Assembly: GCF_033963835.1 (NCBI RefSeq)
Contig: NZ_JAXBME010000003.1
Coordinates: forward strand, 62,001 to 126,000
Source: Cytobacillus sp. IB215665
GTDB taxonomy: Bacteria; Bacillota; Bacilli; Bacillales; SM2101
DNA: 64,000 nt
Reading direction: 5' to 3'
Both the position numbers and the translations under genes were made by a program. This document shows positions 9,731-19,032 of this stretch, piece by piece. Below the pieces are notes generated by a model. That model searched no databases, was not told the DNA's origin, and worked only from the letters and a program-made list of their open reading frames with translations. How positions within the stretch are numbered: position 1 is the first letter of the stretch; the number at the start of each line of letters is the position of its first letter.

Positions 9731-10696
9731 CTAACCTAAACGGATTCTCGGATCAACTATCCCATAAAGTAAATCCGCTATTAAATTACCAATTAACGCC
9801 ATCATTGACAGTAGCATAGTGATTGCCATTAAAACTGAATAGTCACGGCTATTCATCGATTCAAAAAACAGGTTGCCAATGCCTGGATATGTGAAAATCG
9901 TTTCAACGATGATTGCCCCACTTAATAAAGATGCGATATCAAAACCTAATAATGTTACGATCGGTATAAGAGAGTTGCGTAATATATGTTTATTATAAAT
10001 AGTGCTCTCTTTTGTACCTTTCGCTCTCGCTGTTCGAACGTAATCTTTACGTGAGCTTTCGATTATATCATTCCGTAAAAATTGCGTATAACTAGCTGTA
10101 GCCAATGCACCTAATACTAATGCAGGTAAAATCGTATGCTTTAATTTACTCATATAATATTCTAATGTTCCAGCCTCAACACCTGAACCGATACTACCAG
10201 TTGCTGGTACCCAGCCTAATTTAATAGCAAACACGTAAATTGCAACTAATGCCGCAACAAAACTTGGAATCGCTAAGGCAATATAATTATAGGTTGAGAT
10301 AAAATAATCTCCTGTTTTATAAGGATACCTTCCTGCATGTCTCCCCATCAAAAATGACAAAACATAAGCAATTAGAATTGCAGATATTGCGAGTAAGAGT
10401 GTGTTTGGAAAGCGAGAAAATACTAGCTCAGATACATCACGTTTATGAACAAATGAATCTCCGAAATCTCCTTGTAGTACGCCGCTTATCCAACGAAAAT
10501 ATTGCTCGTGAATTGGGTCATTTAAACCCATTTTTTCACGCATCTCTGCAATATATTCAGGGTCAGAATTGAGCGGATCAACTTTACCCGAAAGGGCATC
10601 CCCTGGCATTAGCTTAGCCAGGGTAAATACCACTACGGAGATAAGGAAAAGTAACGGAATCATTCCTAATAGTCTACGAATCGTATATTGTAGCAT
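9731..10696 (-). CDS. appB: Oligopeptide ABC transporter permease AppB
   Basis: 321 aa DppB/OppB-type permease. The N-terminal helix RRLLGMIPLLFLISVVVF is followed by MPGD, a large external loop, and later the RTARAKGTKES ATPase-contact loop and ETIFTYPGIGNLFF. AAGGAG precedes the ATG at normal spacing. It is clearly homologous to, but well diverged from, the permease at 1999-2964, especially in the extracytoplasmic loop, so the duplication is old. Confidence 0.94.
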   Translation of the reverse strand: MLQYTIRRLLGMIPLLFLISVVVFTLAKLMPGDALSGKVDPLNSDPEYIAEMREKMGLNDPIHEQYFRWISGVLQGDFGDSFVHKRDVSELVFSRFPNTLLLAISAILIAYVLSFLMGRHAGRYPYKTGDYFISTYNYIALAIPSFVAALVAIYVFAIKLGWVPATGSIGSGVEAGTLEYYMSKLKHTILPALVLGALATASYTQFLRNDIIESSRKDYVRTARAKGTKESTIYNKHILRNSLIPIVTLLGFDIASLLSGAIIVETIFTYPGIGNLFFESMNSRDYSVLMAITMLLSMMALIGNLIADLLYGIVDPRIRLG

Positions 10697-10736
10697 GTCG
10701 GATCTCCTTATCGTACAATTTCATTAAATATTGCTT

Positions 10737-12488
10737 TTATTCTGTTACATTCCATAAATGGATGTCAGTACTAACTCCAAATGGATCAACAGTAACACCT
10801 TTTAGACGTTTGTTAATTGCCCACGGATCTTGACGTTGTTCAAAGAAAATAACAGGTAGCTCTTCGTTAACAAGTTTTTGCCACTCGTAATAAATCTCTT
10901 TACGGTGCTCAATTACATCTTTGTTTGGATCCTCTGGGAATTGGATACCTGCTTTAATTAGCTCGTCAGACTCTTCGCTGTACCAGCGCCACATATTCCA
11001 CTTATCAGTACTTAACCAAATACCAGCTGGATCTGGGTCTGGTGATAGACCCCATGCACCGTGGAATGTTTCAACTGATGGATCATCTGCTTCAATCGTA
11101 TCATAGAATAAGTTGAAGTCTTTTAACGTACCGCCGTTTAATTGTGCATCAAGTCCAATTGCTTGCCAAGCTTGTAGCACGAATTGAGCGCGGATCTCAG
11201 ATGTTTCTGCTCCACTCATCGCATCAAAGTTAATCGTGAATTTGTTACCGTCTGGATCTTCACGGAAACCATCGCCATCAACATCAACATAACCAGCTTC
11301 ATCTAAAAGTTCTTTTGCTTTTTCTTGATCGTAATCATATGTGTTAATTTGATCATCTGGAATTTTTGCCCAAGAAACAGATGGAATTGGAACATTAAGC
11401 GGTTTACCTAGTCCACTTCTAAAGCTATCTACATATTGTTGTCTATCGATTGCATACGCCATTGCATGACGAAGCTGTTTGTTTTGGAATTTAGGGTTGT
11501 CACTCACAACGACATTGTTTTCAGTATCATAATAACCCATATCAAAAGCGATATAGCTGTATGACATAGAATCTACTACTACATTTTCAAGATTTGGTAA
11601 ATCTTTAACGATTTCCCACTGATCTGAAAGAGCTTCCATAATATCTATTTCGCCACTTTCAAGTAAACCTGATGATAATGCACCATCAACTACTTTATAC
11701 ACAACACCATCAAGATACGGCTTTCCTTGCCAGTAATCATCATTACGTTCAAATTCAACCATTTCACCAGGAACGATGTTTTTAACTTTAAATGGACCAA
11801 CACCAATTGGGTTTACACGAACTTGATCAGAATCAGGAACATCTTTAGAAGATAAATCTCCATAATAATGTTTTGGTTCTGGTGCTGTCCAAATGTTATC
11901 AATTAAGTTAACAGATGGTTCTGTTACTTTAACTTCAATCGTATAATCGTCTACTACCGTAATACCTGAAATCGTGTCAGCATTACCTTGTTGGTAATCC
12001 TCTGCACCTTCTATCATTGCAACGTTTGCAAAACGAGCTCCTTCATAGTCTGGATCAGCGATTAAGTACCAAGCATATTCCATATCCTCAGCAGTTAACT
12101 CTTCACCATCATGCCATTTAACGCCTTGCTTTAAGTTAAACGTTAAAGTCATGTTGTCTTCAGAAAGCTCCCAATCTGCAAGGTTTGGTACAGTTTGTAA
12201 GTTCTCATCAGTTTTAGTTAAACCTTCATGCATAAACTGTAAAATCTCTGAATCATCTTGTCCTTCATAATAAGCATATGACAATACACCTTTAAACGGT
12301 TGGTTAAAACCAAATGTGACTGTCCCGCCTTCTTTAGGACCTTCTGTTGTAGCTTCAGTTTCGTTTGAATCAGTTTCTTCTGAGTTATTATCATCTGCTG
12401 GCGCTGATGCGTCATCCCCGCCACCACAAGCAGCTAAGAACAATGCTAACACAAGCATTAATGAAAACAGCCATAATGATTTTTTCAT
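10737..12488 (-). CDS. appA: Oligopeptide-binding lipoprotein AppA
   Basis: 583 aa solute-binding protein (SBP_bac_5). A signal peptide ends in lipobox LAAC (Cys21) followed by GGGDD and an acidic Asn/Glu/Thr linker to about residue 50. The ligand-binding body has NLKQGVKWHDGEELTAEDM and LRHAMAYAIDRQQYVDSF. It is anchored on the outer face of the membrane and feeds AppB/AppC. The gene lies 28 nt after appF. In B. subtilis the App system carries peptides and can substitute for Opp; that role is inferred here from synteny. Confidence 0.94.
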   Translation of the reverse strand: MKKSLWLFSLMLVLALFLAACGGGDDASAPADDNNSEETDSNETEATTEGPKEGGTVTFGFNQPFKGVLSYAYYEGQDDSEILQFMHEGLTKTDENLQTVPNLADWELSEDNMTLTFNLKQGVKWHDGEELTAEDMEYAWYLIADPDYEGARFANVAMIEGAEDYQQGNADTISGITVVDDYTIEVKVTEPSVNLIDNIWTAPEPKHYYGDLSSKDVPDSDQVRVNPIGVGPFKVKNIVPGEMVEFERNDDYWQGKPYLDGVVYKVVDGALSSGLLESGEIDIMEALSDQWEIVKDLPNLENVVVDSMSYSYIAFDMGYYDTENNVVVSDNPKFQNKQLRHAMAYAIDRQQYVDSFRSGLGKPLNVPIPSVSWAKIPDDQINTYDYDQEKAKELLDEAGYVDVDGDGFREDPDGNKFTINFDAMSGAETSEIRAQFVLQAWQAIGLDAQLNGGTLKDFNLFYDTIEADDPSVETFHGAWGLSPDPDPAGIWLSTDKWNMWRWYSEESDELIKAGIQFPEDPNKDVIEHRKEIYYEWQKLVNEELPVIFFEQRQDPWAINKRLKGVTVDPFGVSTDIHLWNVTE

Positions 12489-12516
12489 AGTTCTCCCCCT
12501 AATTTATCAATTTTAG

Positions 12517-13506
12517 TTAATATAAGTGACACGCTACTTTATGACCTTTTTTCACCTCCTTCAAAACAGGCTTCACCTTCTGACACTCCGGCTTAGCATG
12601 GGCACAGCGAGGATGGAAGGCACAGCCTTGCGGCGGATTTGCCGGACTCGGCACGTCTCCTTCCAAAATAATACGCTCTTTTTTCTTCCTTGGATCAGGC
12701 TCAGGAATTGCAGATAACAGAGCTTGTGTATACGGGTGTAATGGCTCAGCGTACAAGCTTTCTTTATCAGCAAGCTCTGCGATCCCACCTAGATACATAA
12801 CACCAATTCGATCACTCATATGTTTCACTACACTTAAGTCATGTGCGATAAACAAATACGTTAAATCAAATTCATCTTGTAATTCTTTCAGCAAGTTTAA
12901 TACTTGTGACTGAACTGACACGTCAAGTGCCGACACAGGTTCATCGGCAATGATGAGTTTTGGGCGGAGTGCAAGCGCTCTTGCTATACCTACACGCTGC
13001 CTTTGCCCACCTGAAAACTCATGTGGATATTTATAATACGCATCTGGCGGTAGCCCAACCTTCTTCAGCAAATCAAGTACATCTTCCTTTAAATCTTCTT
13101 CAGAAACTTTTTGGTAATTACGAATTGGCTCTGATACTAAGCTACCGACCATCATTGTAGGGTTTAAAGACGCATATGGGTCTTGGAAAACCATTTGGAA
13201 GTCTTTACGCATCTGTCGTAGGGATGCACCTCTTAACTTCGTAATATCTTGTCCATCAAAAATAATCTTGCCGTCTGTAGGTTCTAACAAACGTAAAATT
13301 GTTCTACCTGTTGTTGATTTACCACATCCAGATTCTCCTACAAGCCCGAATGTCTCACCCTTATTAATTTCAAACGATACATCGTCAACTGCTTTAACAT
13401 TACCTATCGTTCTACGTAAAATTCCACCTTTAATAGGATAGTAAGTTTTCAAATTTACTATCTCTAGTAAACTTTCTTTTTCTTCTAAAGTTGATTGCTG
13501 GCTCAT
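12517..13506 (-). CDS. appF: Oligopeptide ABC transporter ATPase AppF
   Basis: 329 aa ABC ATPase with Walker [11 protein letters not shown]-loop [12 protein letters not shown], signature SGGQRQRVGIARAL, Walker B LIIADEP and the OppF-type Cys-containing tail (GCAFHPRC...C...C). Its start codon overlaps the appD stop in an ATGA arrangement (13503-13506), which implies translational coupling and the paired action of the two ATPases. Confidence 0.95.
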   Translation of the reverse strand: MSQQSTLEEKESLLEIVNLKTYYPIKGGILRRTIGNVKAVDDVSFEINKGETFGLVGESGCGKSTTGRTILRLLEPTDGKIIFDGQDITKLRGASLRQMRKDFQMVFQDPYASLNPTMMVGSLVSEPIRNYQKVSEEDLKEDVLDLLKKVGLPPDAYYKYPHEFSGGQRQRVGIARALALRPKLIIADEPVSALDVSVQSQVLNLLKELQDEFDLTYLFIAHDLSVVKHMSDRIGVMYLGGIAELADKESLYAEPLHPYTQALLSAIPEPDPRKKKERIILEGDVPSPANPPQGCAFHPRCAHAKPECQKVKPVLKEVKKGHKVACHLY

Positions 13507-14534
13507 TTACTCACCTTCACCCTTTCAGTAGGAAAGCTGTTTTCATATAACAAACAAGCTACCTCATGATTAACGTTTTCCTCTTTTAGCTGTGGTGTTA
13601 TTTCTCTACATTCTGCCATTGCTTGTGGACAACGGTCAGCAAATTTACAGCCAGTTTTCGGCATATTAACTAGGGAAGGTACAATTCCTTCAATAGAACT
13701 TAACTTTTCAACTTCCTCATCCAACTTAGGAATAGAACCCATTAATAGCTTCGTGTACGGGTGCTTCGGGTTGTAAAACAGTTCTTCCGCACTAGCTCTT
13801 TCAGCAATTCTACCTGCATACATAACGATTACTTCATCACACATCTCTGCAACGACACCTAAATCATGCGTAATAAGAATGATTGACATATCATTTACTT
13901 CTTGAATTTCTTTAAGTAATTCAAGAATTTGGGCTTGTACAGTTACGTCGAGTGCAGTTGTAGGCTCATCAGCGATCAATAGTTGTGGCTGACAAGCGAT
14001 AGCCATTGCTATCATTACCCTTTGTCTCATTCCACCTGAAAGCTGGTGTGGATATTCTTCGACAATTTGCTCAGGTCTAGATATTCCGACACTTTTTAAT
14101 AAAGAAACACTTTTCAAGCGGGCTTCACGTTTAGAAATATTCATATGGTTAAAAAGTACTTCTTCTAGTTGAAAGCCGATCGTGAAAACTGGATTTAGTG
14201 CAGTCATCGGCTCTTGGAAAATCATAGAAATATCTTTTCCGCGAATTGTATTCATCTCATTATCATCTAAATCTTGCAATTCCTTACCTTTAAAATCAAC
14301 TTGTCCACTTCTAATTTCTCCGTTGTGCTTAGGTAACAGTTTCATGATGGAGAGTGACATTACACTCTTCCCGCAACCTGATTCTCCAACAATTCCGACA
14401 ATTTGTTTCGGCTTTACTGAGAATGACACGTTATCAACGGCATTGTGGTATTCACCATCAATTTTAAAGGCTGTTTCTAAATTGCTCACCTTTAATAAAG
14501 GTGTTTCAGCGTTTTGACGAGAATTTGAACTCAT
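13503..14534 (-). CDS. appD: Oligopeptide ABC transporter ATPase AppD
   Basis: 343 aa ABC ATPase with Walker [10 protein letters not shown]-loop MIFQEPMTALNP, signature LSGGMRQRVMIAMAIA and Walker B LLIADEPTTALD, then the HPYTKLLMGSIP C-terminal extension. AGAGGTG precedes ATG by 6 nt. It is the first gene of appDFABC, 188 bp after yjaZ as in B. subtilis, with its own promoter candidate at 14594-14622. Confidence 0.95.
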   Translation of the reverse strand: MSSNSRQNAETPLLKVSNLETAFKIDGEYHNAVDNVSFSVKPKQIVGIVGESGCGKSVMSLSIMKLLPKHNGEIRSGQVDFKGKELQDLDDNEMNTIRGKDISMIFQEPMTALNPVFTIGFQLEEVLFNHMNISKREARLKSVSLLKSVGISRPEQIVEEYPHQLSGGMRQRVMIAMAIACQPQLLIADEPTTALDVTVQAQILELLKEIQEVNDMSIILITHDLGVVAEMCDEVIVMYAGRIAERASAEELFYNPKHPYTKLLMGSIPKLDEEVEKLSSIEGIVPSLVNMPKTGCKFADRCPQAMAECREITPQLKEENVNHEVACLLYENSFPTERVKVSK

Positions 14535-14593
14535 AGTACACCTCTAATTAGTAATATATTTAGTATGAATTTTTAAACATAATATTATAATAA

Positions 14594-14622
14594 AATATAT
14601 TACAGATTCTTTACAAAATCAA
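14594..14622 (-). promoter_or_regulatory. Candidate sigma-A promoter of appDFABC
   Basis: Read on the minus strand, TTGATT (14622-14617), a 17-base spacer and TATATT (14599-14594) lie 60 nt upstream of appD, downstream of the yjaZ terminator. Both hexamers match consensus well and the spacing is optimal. The surroundings are AT-rich, so alternatives exist. Confidence 0.55.
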
Positions 14623-14662
14623 TATATTTTTTAAAGTTACAATATTTTCAAAATATAAAAAA

Positions 14663-14706
14663 AAAGAAAAGTAGCTAGTTTACTAGATTTTCTACTACTC
14701 TTCTTT
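14663..14706 (-). terminator. Intrinsic terminator after yjaZ
   Basis: On the minus strand AAAGAAGAGTAG pairs with CTACTTTTCTTT (one G-U pair), with a small CTAG...CTAG pairing in the loop, followed by nine T. It separates yjaZ from the app operon. Confidence 0.8.
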
Positions 14707-14722
14707 AAAATTTTATTGATTA

Positions 14723-15502
14723 CTAAAATTCTGAATATTTAACAATGTCATTACTTTGGAAAGATAACAAAGTCTTTATCGCATCACCTTGATGATCTAT
14801 ACACGATTTCACTAATTGATAGCCAACATTATAACCTACCATTTTCGGGAAAAGTCCATGACCATATAGAAGCTGATCATGAATCCGGTGACTTCTTAGC
14901 ACATGCATTTTTGGTTTTATTATTTTATTCCAATAATATTGCGCTTCATCCTGAGTGTAATAATTCGTCCATGCAGCTGCATATTTATCCCCAAGTCGTT
15001 CCCTAACTGCATTTTCAGCGAGCCCCTCTAATATAATCGTGTCCAATAAAGTATAGCTGTCATCATTTTTTTTGTACTTTGATAACCTGCAAACGTGATT
15101 ATATTCATGTGTAAATAATGCTCGAATTTCATTTTTTTCATTTTGTGGAGATACGAATAGAAAAAGCTTATCTTTAAAAGCAACACCAGATTTACCATTG
15201 TATTCGCGCAAACCTGGATTTGAGGAATCAGCTGGAAAAATGAAGATCGGTACATCTTCACCTGCCCATTCTTTTTGTAAAAGTTGATGTTCTTTTTTTA
15301 CAATTCCCCATACTTTATTCTCCTTGAGCTCATGGATACATTCCTTACCATTCCTTGAGGGACGATACATTCCAAAAGAACGAAGATATGAATAGATAGA
15401 CCTCTCAGATGATCCTCCAAATAAATTTGCTAATTTTTTGCACAATTTATTTGGTTCGTCATACCATTGATCCAACCATTCATAGGTAGATATTACAGGC
15501 AT
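14723..15502 (-). CDS. yjaZ: Putative zinc metalloprotease YjaZ (DUF2268)
   Basis: 259 aa. The zincin motif HEYNH is at about residues 132-136, and a glutamate in LEGLAEN at about 159-163 is a likely third zinc ligand, typical of the DUF2268 family. No signal peptide is seen. The GTG at 15511 is part of the AAGGGTG ribosome binding site, so the start is the ATG at 15502. It lies between fabF and appD, the same position as B. subtilis yjaZ. The substrate is unknown; protease activity is inferred from the motif only. Confidence 0.88.
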   Translation of the reverse strand: MPVISTYEWLDQWYDEPNKLCKKLANLFGGSSERSIYSYLRSFGMYRPSRNGKECIHELKENKVWGIVKKEHQLLQKEWAGEDVPIFIFPADSSNPGLREYNGKSGVAFKDKLFLFVSPQNEKNEIRALFTHEYNHVCRLSKYKKNDDSYTLLDTIILEGLAENAVRERLGDKYAAAWTNYYTQDEAQYYWNKIIKPKMHVLRSHRIHDQLLYGHGLFPKMVGYNVGYQLVKSCIDHQGDAIKTLLSFQSNDIVKYSEF

Positions 15503-15543
15503 TTTTTTCACCCTTTTATCGTATGATTAATATCAACAATATG

Positions 15544-15820
15544 CGCTGTTTTCGCATTTATTGATGTATCTCGTACTAAGAAATAAACACGCTTAGAAAC
15601 TATTATTCGTGTCATCCTTTCTTCTTTATGAGATTAAAACTGTAAAACCCTGATTACAATTGCAACTTCCTTCGAAAGGATGTTTTCCCATAAAAAATAA
15701 ACACGTAATACCAAACTAGAGATCGTGGAACCTTTTCTTCTGTACAACGATGACTAACAAATAAATTACTTTTCATGGTGATAATTGGTAACAATTGCAA
15801 CAAAACTTACGAAAAGAGCT
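15544..15820 (+). repeat. Two MITE-like repeats joined head to tail
   Basis: The unit starts CGCTGTTTTCGCATTTATTG and has a degenerate right end at about 15670-15682 (TTCGAAAGGATG). The same bases open a second left end GGATGTTTTCCCATAAAA at 15678, and the pair finishes with CTTACGAAAAGAGCT at 15820. The internal blocks AAATAAACACG...CGTG...TTTCTTC occur twice in the same order, which shows the tandem arrangement. It fills most of the yjaZ-fabF gap, with nothing coding in it. Confidence 0.65.
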
Positions 15821-15928
15821 TATTGTAAAGAGACTAATAATGTTATTAATCACGTTTAAAATAAGAACAAAGTTTTCTTTTCATCATATGATAAAATGTT
15901 AATGTGAGTGCATAGGCCATGTAAGCAC

Positions 15929-15963
15929 AAAAAAAACTGGCATATAAGATAGCCAGTTTTTTG
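15929..15963 (-). terminator. Intrinsic terminator after fabF
   Basis: AAAAAACTGGC and GCCAGTTTTTT flank a 10-base loop, 25 nt beyond the fabF stop codon. Confidence 0.88.
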
Positions 15964-15987
15964 TATGATCATAATATTTAAGCCTTA

Positions 15988-17226
15988 TTATTCATAACTC
16001 TTAAAGACTAATACTGCGTTGTGACCTCCGAAACCTAATGAGTTACTTAACGCTACAGATACTTCCTGTTTTCTAGCTTCATTCGGAACGTAATCAAGGT
16101 CGCAATCAGGGTCAGGAGTTTCCAAGTTGATAGTGGGCGGAATGATTCCTTCCTTAATCGATAGGACTGAAAATATTGCTTCTATCCCACCAGCAGCACC
16201 TAGTAGGTGGCCAGTCATGGATTTCGTTGAGCTAATTGGTAATTTTTCAGCATACGAACCAAACACTTCTTTAATCGCCATTGTTTCAAATTTTTCATTG
16301 TATTGTGTGCTCGTACCGTGAGCATTAATATAATCAATTTGTTCTGGTGTAAGGTCAGCATCCTCAATTGCTTGCCTCATTGCGCGAACCCCACCTTCTC
16401 CACCTGGTGCAGGCGCAGTAATATGATATGCATCTCCAGTAGAGCCGTAACCGACTACTTCTGCATAAATTTTTGCCCCTCTTGCTTTAGCAAACTCTAA
16501 CTCCTCTAAGACAACGATTCCAGCTCCTTCACCCATTACGAAACCATCTCGATTTTTATCAAATGGGCGACTCGCTGTATTAGGATCTGGATTTGTTGAT
16601 AATGCAGTATTTGCACAAAATCCAGCCATGGACATTTTCGTAATTGGTGCTTCCGCTCCACCTGAAACCATTACATCCGCATCTCCTCGCTGGATGACTT
16701 TAAATGCATCACCGATAGAATTCGTCCCTGTAGCACATGCTGTAACAGTACAAGAATTTATACCTTTGGCGCCAAGAGCAATTGACACTTGACCTGCTGC
16801 CATATCAGGGATAATCATAGGTACAAAAAACGGACTCACACGACGATAGCCTCGTTTTTGAAATGTTTCAAATTGATTTTCAAATGTTTCCATACCACCT
16901 ATACCAGACCCAATCCAGACACCTACTCTTGGAGCAATATCATCTGTGATTGTTAGGCTGGCATCTTTTACTGCCATCAAAGATGCAGCTAACGCAAATT
17001 GCGTAAAACGATCCATTTTTCGTGCATCTTTCTTTTCCATAAAATCTTCAGGATTAAAGTCTGTTGCTTCACCTGCTACCTTAGCAGGATAATCATCTGG
17101 GTTCACACGCGTAACAGTTCCAATACCCGAAACACCATTTATTAAATTTTCCCATGTTGCTTCTACCGATGACCCAAGAGGTGTCACAGCACCTAAACCT
17201 GTAATAACAACTCTACGTTTATTCAT
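15988..17226 (-). CDS. fabF: 3-oxoacyl-[ACP] synthase II (FabF)
   Basis: 412 aa condensing enzyme that elongates acyl-ACP with malonyl-ACP in the cytosolic type II fatty acid synthase. The active-site Cys164 lies in TACATG, with His303 in NAHGTST and His340 in [11 protein letters not shown]. The C-terminal [14 protein letters not shown] is standard. The frame extends upstream to 17256, but AAAGGAG before the ATG at 17226 and the family start [10 protein letters not shown] fix the start. It lies 67 nt after fabH in the conserved fabHA-fabF operon. Confidence 0.97.
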   Translation of the reverse strand: MNKRRVVITGLGAVTPLGSSVEATWENLINGVSGIGTVTRVNPDDYPAKVAGEATDFNPEDFMEKKDARKMDRFTQFALAASLMAVKDASLTITDDIAPRVGVWIGSGIGGMETFENQFETFQKRGYRRVSPFFVPMIIPDMAAGQVSIALGAKGINSCTVTACATGTNSIGDAFKVIQRGDADVMVSGGAEAPITKMSMAGFCANTALSTNPDPNTASRPFDKNRDGFVMGEGAGIVVLEELEFAKARGAKIYAEVVGYGSTGDAYHITAPAPGGEGGVRAMRQAIEDADLTPEQIDYINAHGTSTQYNEKFETMAIKEVFGSYAEKLPISSTKSMTGHLLGAAGGIEAIFSVLSIKEGIIPPTINLETPDPDCDLDYVPNEARKQEVSVALSNSLGFGGHNAVLVFKSYE

Positions 17227-17293
17227 AGTAAGCATCTCCTTTGTCCATTTATACATAAATTACTCAACATATATTTAAATCATTTAATTTTTG

Positions 17294-18226
17294 TTATTTC
17301 CCCCAACGGAAAGCAATAGCTCCCCAAGTTAAGCCTCCACCAAAACCGACCAGGACGAGCAAGTCATCATCATTGATTTTACCAGCTTCTAGCTCTTCAA
17401 CGATAGAAATTGGAATTGAAGCAGCTGAAGTATTCCCATATTTATGCACTGTTTTTGACATTTTTTCTTCTGGTAGTTCAAGCCTCGTTCTCGCTGATTC
17501 CATAATACGAATATTCGCTTGATGAGGAATGAGAAAGTCAACATCCTCTTTCGTTAATCCAGCTTTTTCCAAAACGTTAACACTAGACTCACCCATTTGT
17601 CTTACCGCAAATTTAAAGACTTCACGTCCGTTCATAATGATATATTCATCTTGGTATAAATGGTTTGCACCAGTTCCATCCGCTCCTAGTTCAAAAGAAA
17701 GTAAGCCTCTACCTTCTGAAACAGGCCCCATAACGACAGCACCAGCCCCATCCCCAAATAAGACAGCGGTATTGCGATCTTCCCAGTTAGTGATCTTAGA
17801 CAATTTTTCAACACCAATGACTAACACATGCTTATAAGTCCCTGTAGATATAAATTGTTTGGCGGTTACCATGCCATACATGAATCCAGCACAAGCAGCA
17901 CTTATATCCATAGCGTTAGCTTTACTTGCCCCTAACCTCTCCTGAATTCTACATGCTACTGATGGAAATGGCTGATCTGGTGTCACCGTAGCAACTAAAA
18001 TCATATCTATTTCATCAGCTGTAATTTCCGCATCTTTTAACGCTTTTTCTGCAGCAAAAAATGCCATATCTGACGTATCAATATCATCATTGGCAATTCT
18101 ACGTTCCTCTATCCCTGTGCGTGTACGAATCCACTCATCAGATGTATCCATCATCTTTTCCAAATCAGCGTTTGTCAACACACGTTCGGGTAAGTATCTA
18201 CCAATTCCTAAAATACCTGCATTCAT
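17294..18226 (-). CDS. fabH: 3-oxoacyl-[ACP] synthase III (FabH)
   Basis: 310 aa initiating condensing enzyme that joins an acyl-CoA primer to malonyl-ACP. In bacilli it favours branched primers. The catalytic triad is Cys112 (SAACAGF), His235 (IPHQAN) and Asn265 (KYGNTSAAS). [10 protein letters not shown] is near the C-terminus. AAGGAG precedes ATG. The position corresponds to B. subtilis fabHA. A FapR-like operator lies about 200 bp upstream, separated from the start codon by a MITE-like repeat. Confidence 0.97.
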   Translation of the reverse strand: MNAGILGIGRYLPERVLTNADLEKMMDTSDEWIRTRTGIEERRIANDDIDTSDMAFFAAEKALKDAEITADEIDMILVATVTPDQPFPSVACRIQERLGASKANAMDISAACAGFMYGMVTAKQFISTGTYKHVLVIGVEKLSKITNWEDRNTAVLFGDGAGAVVMGPVSEGRGLLSFELGADGTGANHLYQDEYIIMNGREVFKFAVRQMGESSVNVLEKAGLTKEDVDFLIPHQANIRIMESARTRLELPEEKMSKTVHKYGNTSAASIPISIVEELEAGKINDDDLLVLVGFGGGLTWGAIAFRWGK

Positions 18227-18249
18227 ATGCTTATCTCCTTTTTATTAAT

Positions 18250-18411
18250 GGCTTTTTCGCATCGGTTGGTGTTTTTCATACTAAGACAAAAACACGTAAA
18301 CAAGAAACAATCGTGGTATCTTTTCTTCATCAAGGACTATGGGATTCATATAAAAACTCATTTAGCTTTAACACTGTTGTAATTAAAGAAACAAGATTTA
18401 TGAAAAGCACC
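18250..18411 (+). repeat. MITE-like repeat with perfect 8-bp target duplication
   Basis: A 162-bp element begins GGCTTTTTCGCATCGGTTGG and ends TTTATGAAAAGCACC. It is bordered by TTATTAAT on the left (18242-18249) and TTATTAAT on the right (18412-18419), an exact 8-bp direct repeat as expected from transposition. It lies in the fabH leader between the FapR-like operator and the ribosome binding site, so it is probably transcribed with fabH. No open frame is present. Confidence 0.82.
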
Positions 18412-18427
18412 TTATTAATAGTAAATA

Positions 18428-18445
18428 TTATTACTTGGTACTAAT
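18428..18445 (-). promoter_or_regulatory. FapR-like operator of fabH-fabF
   Basis: TTATTACTTGGTACTAAT agrees closely with the B. subtilis FapR palindrome (roughly TTAGTACCTGGTACTAAT as I recall it). It lies in front of the fabH operon, a known FapR target. On the minus strand TTAGTA could double as a -35 with TATTAA 18 nt downstream. Repression relieved by malonyl-CoA is inferred from the known regulon. Confidence 0.72.
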
Positions 18446-18564
18446 TTTACTCCATATTGTTCCCTTTTAGCAACTTTATTGTCTCAAAAAAATGGACGTT
18501 CACCTAAGTATCATTATGATATCCGTCTACGAAATTTTCTTTATAAAACATATGCTATAAGTAA

Positions 18565-18713
18565 GGTGATTTTCGCATACATTGTTGTTTTCGTATTAAG
18601 AACTAAAAATATATACAAATAATTTGCGTGAAACCACTGCTAAGTTCTGTTTATCTCCTAATTTAACTATGTTAAATTTGGAATTATGAGCAGCAACAGT
18701 TACGAAATGATCC
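18565..18713 (+). repeat. MITE-like intergenic repeat, degenerate copy
   Basis: A 149-bp stretch starts GGTGATTTTCGCATACATTG, continues with the family block TTGTTTTCGTATTAAGA, and ends GTTACGAAATGATCC. The outer ends are imperfect inverted repeats. Flanks ATAAGTAA and ACGAGTAT share five of eight bases. Confidence 0.6.
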
Positions 18714-18747
18714 ACGAGTATTAAAGCACATGAAGTGGGGTGATACT

Positions 18748-19032
18748 ATGGAAAAAGAAGAACAACGTTCTAGGGGTGCTGAAACAAGGCCGGTTGATCC
18801 TTTTTCAAGGTTTTTATTCGGCCCACCACGAGACAGAAACAGACAAACTCAAAATTTCGGAGAACAACAACAACCAAACGTCAATCAGACACCACCACAA
18901 CAAAATGATGAAATAGACTATGTGAAAATAATGGAACAATTGAATGACATTTATAACTCATATAATCAACTTAAACCAATGATGAAAGAGCTCACTCCGT
19001 TATTTAACTTTTTCAAAAAATCAAAAAAATGA
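18748..19032 (+). CDS. Small Gln/Pro-rich cytosolic protein, unknown function
   Basis: 94 aa from the ATG at 18748, which follows GTGGGGTG at normal spacing; an upstream in-frame ATG at 18730 lacks one. The N-terminal RPVDPFSRFLFGPPRDR is followed by a low-complexity Gln/Asn/Pro stretch, then a probable helix DYVKIMEQLNDIYNSYNQL and a Lys-rich tail. No membrane segment is seen. It is divergent from fabH and convergent with med. The B. subtilis small gene yjzB lies at the same place, so it may be the positional equivalent, but I cannot confirm homology. Confidence 0.7.
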   Translation: MEKEEQRSRGAETRPVDPFSRFLFGPPRDRNRQTQNFGEQQQPNVNQTPPQQNDEIDYVKIMEQLNDIYNSYNQLKPMMKELTPLFNFFKKSKK

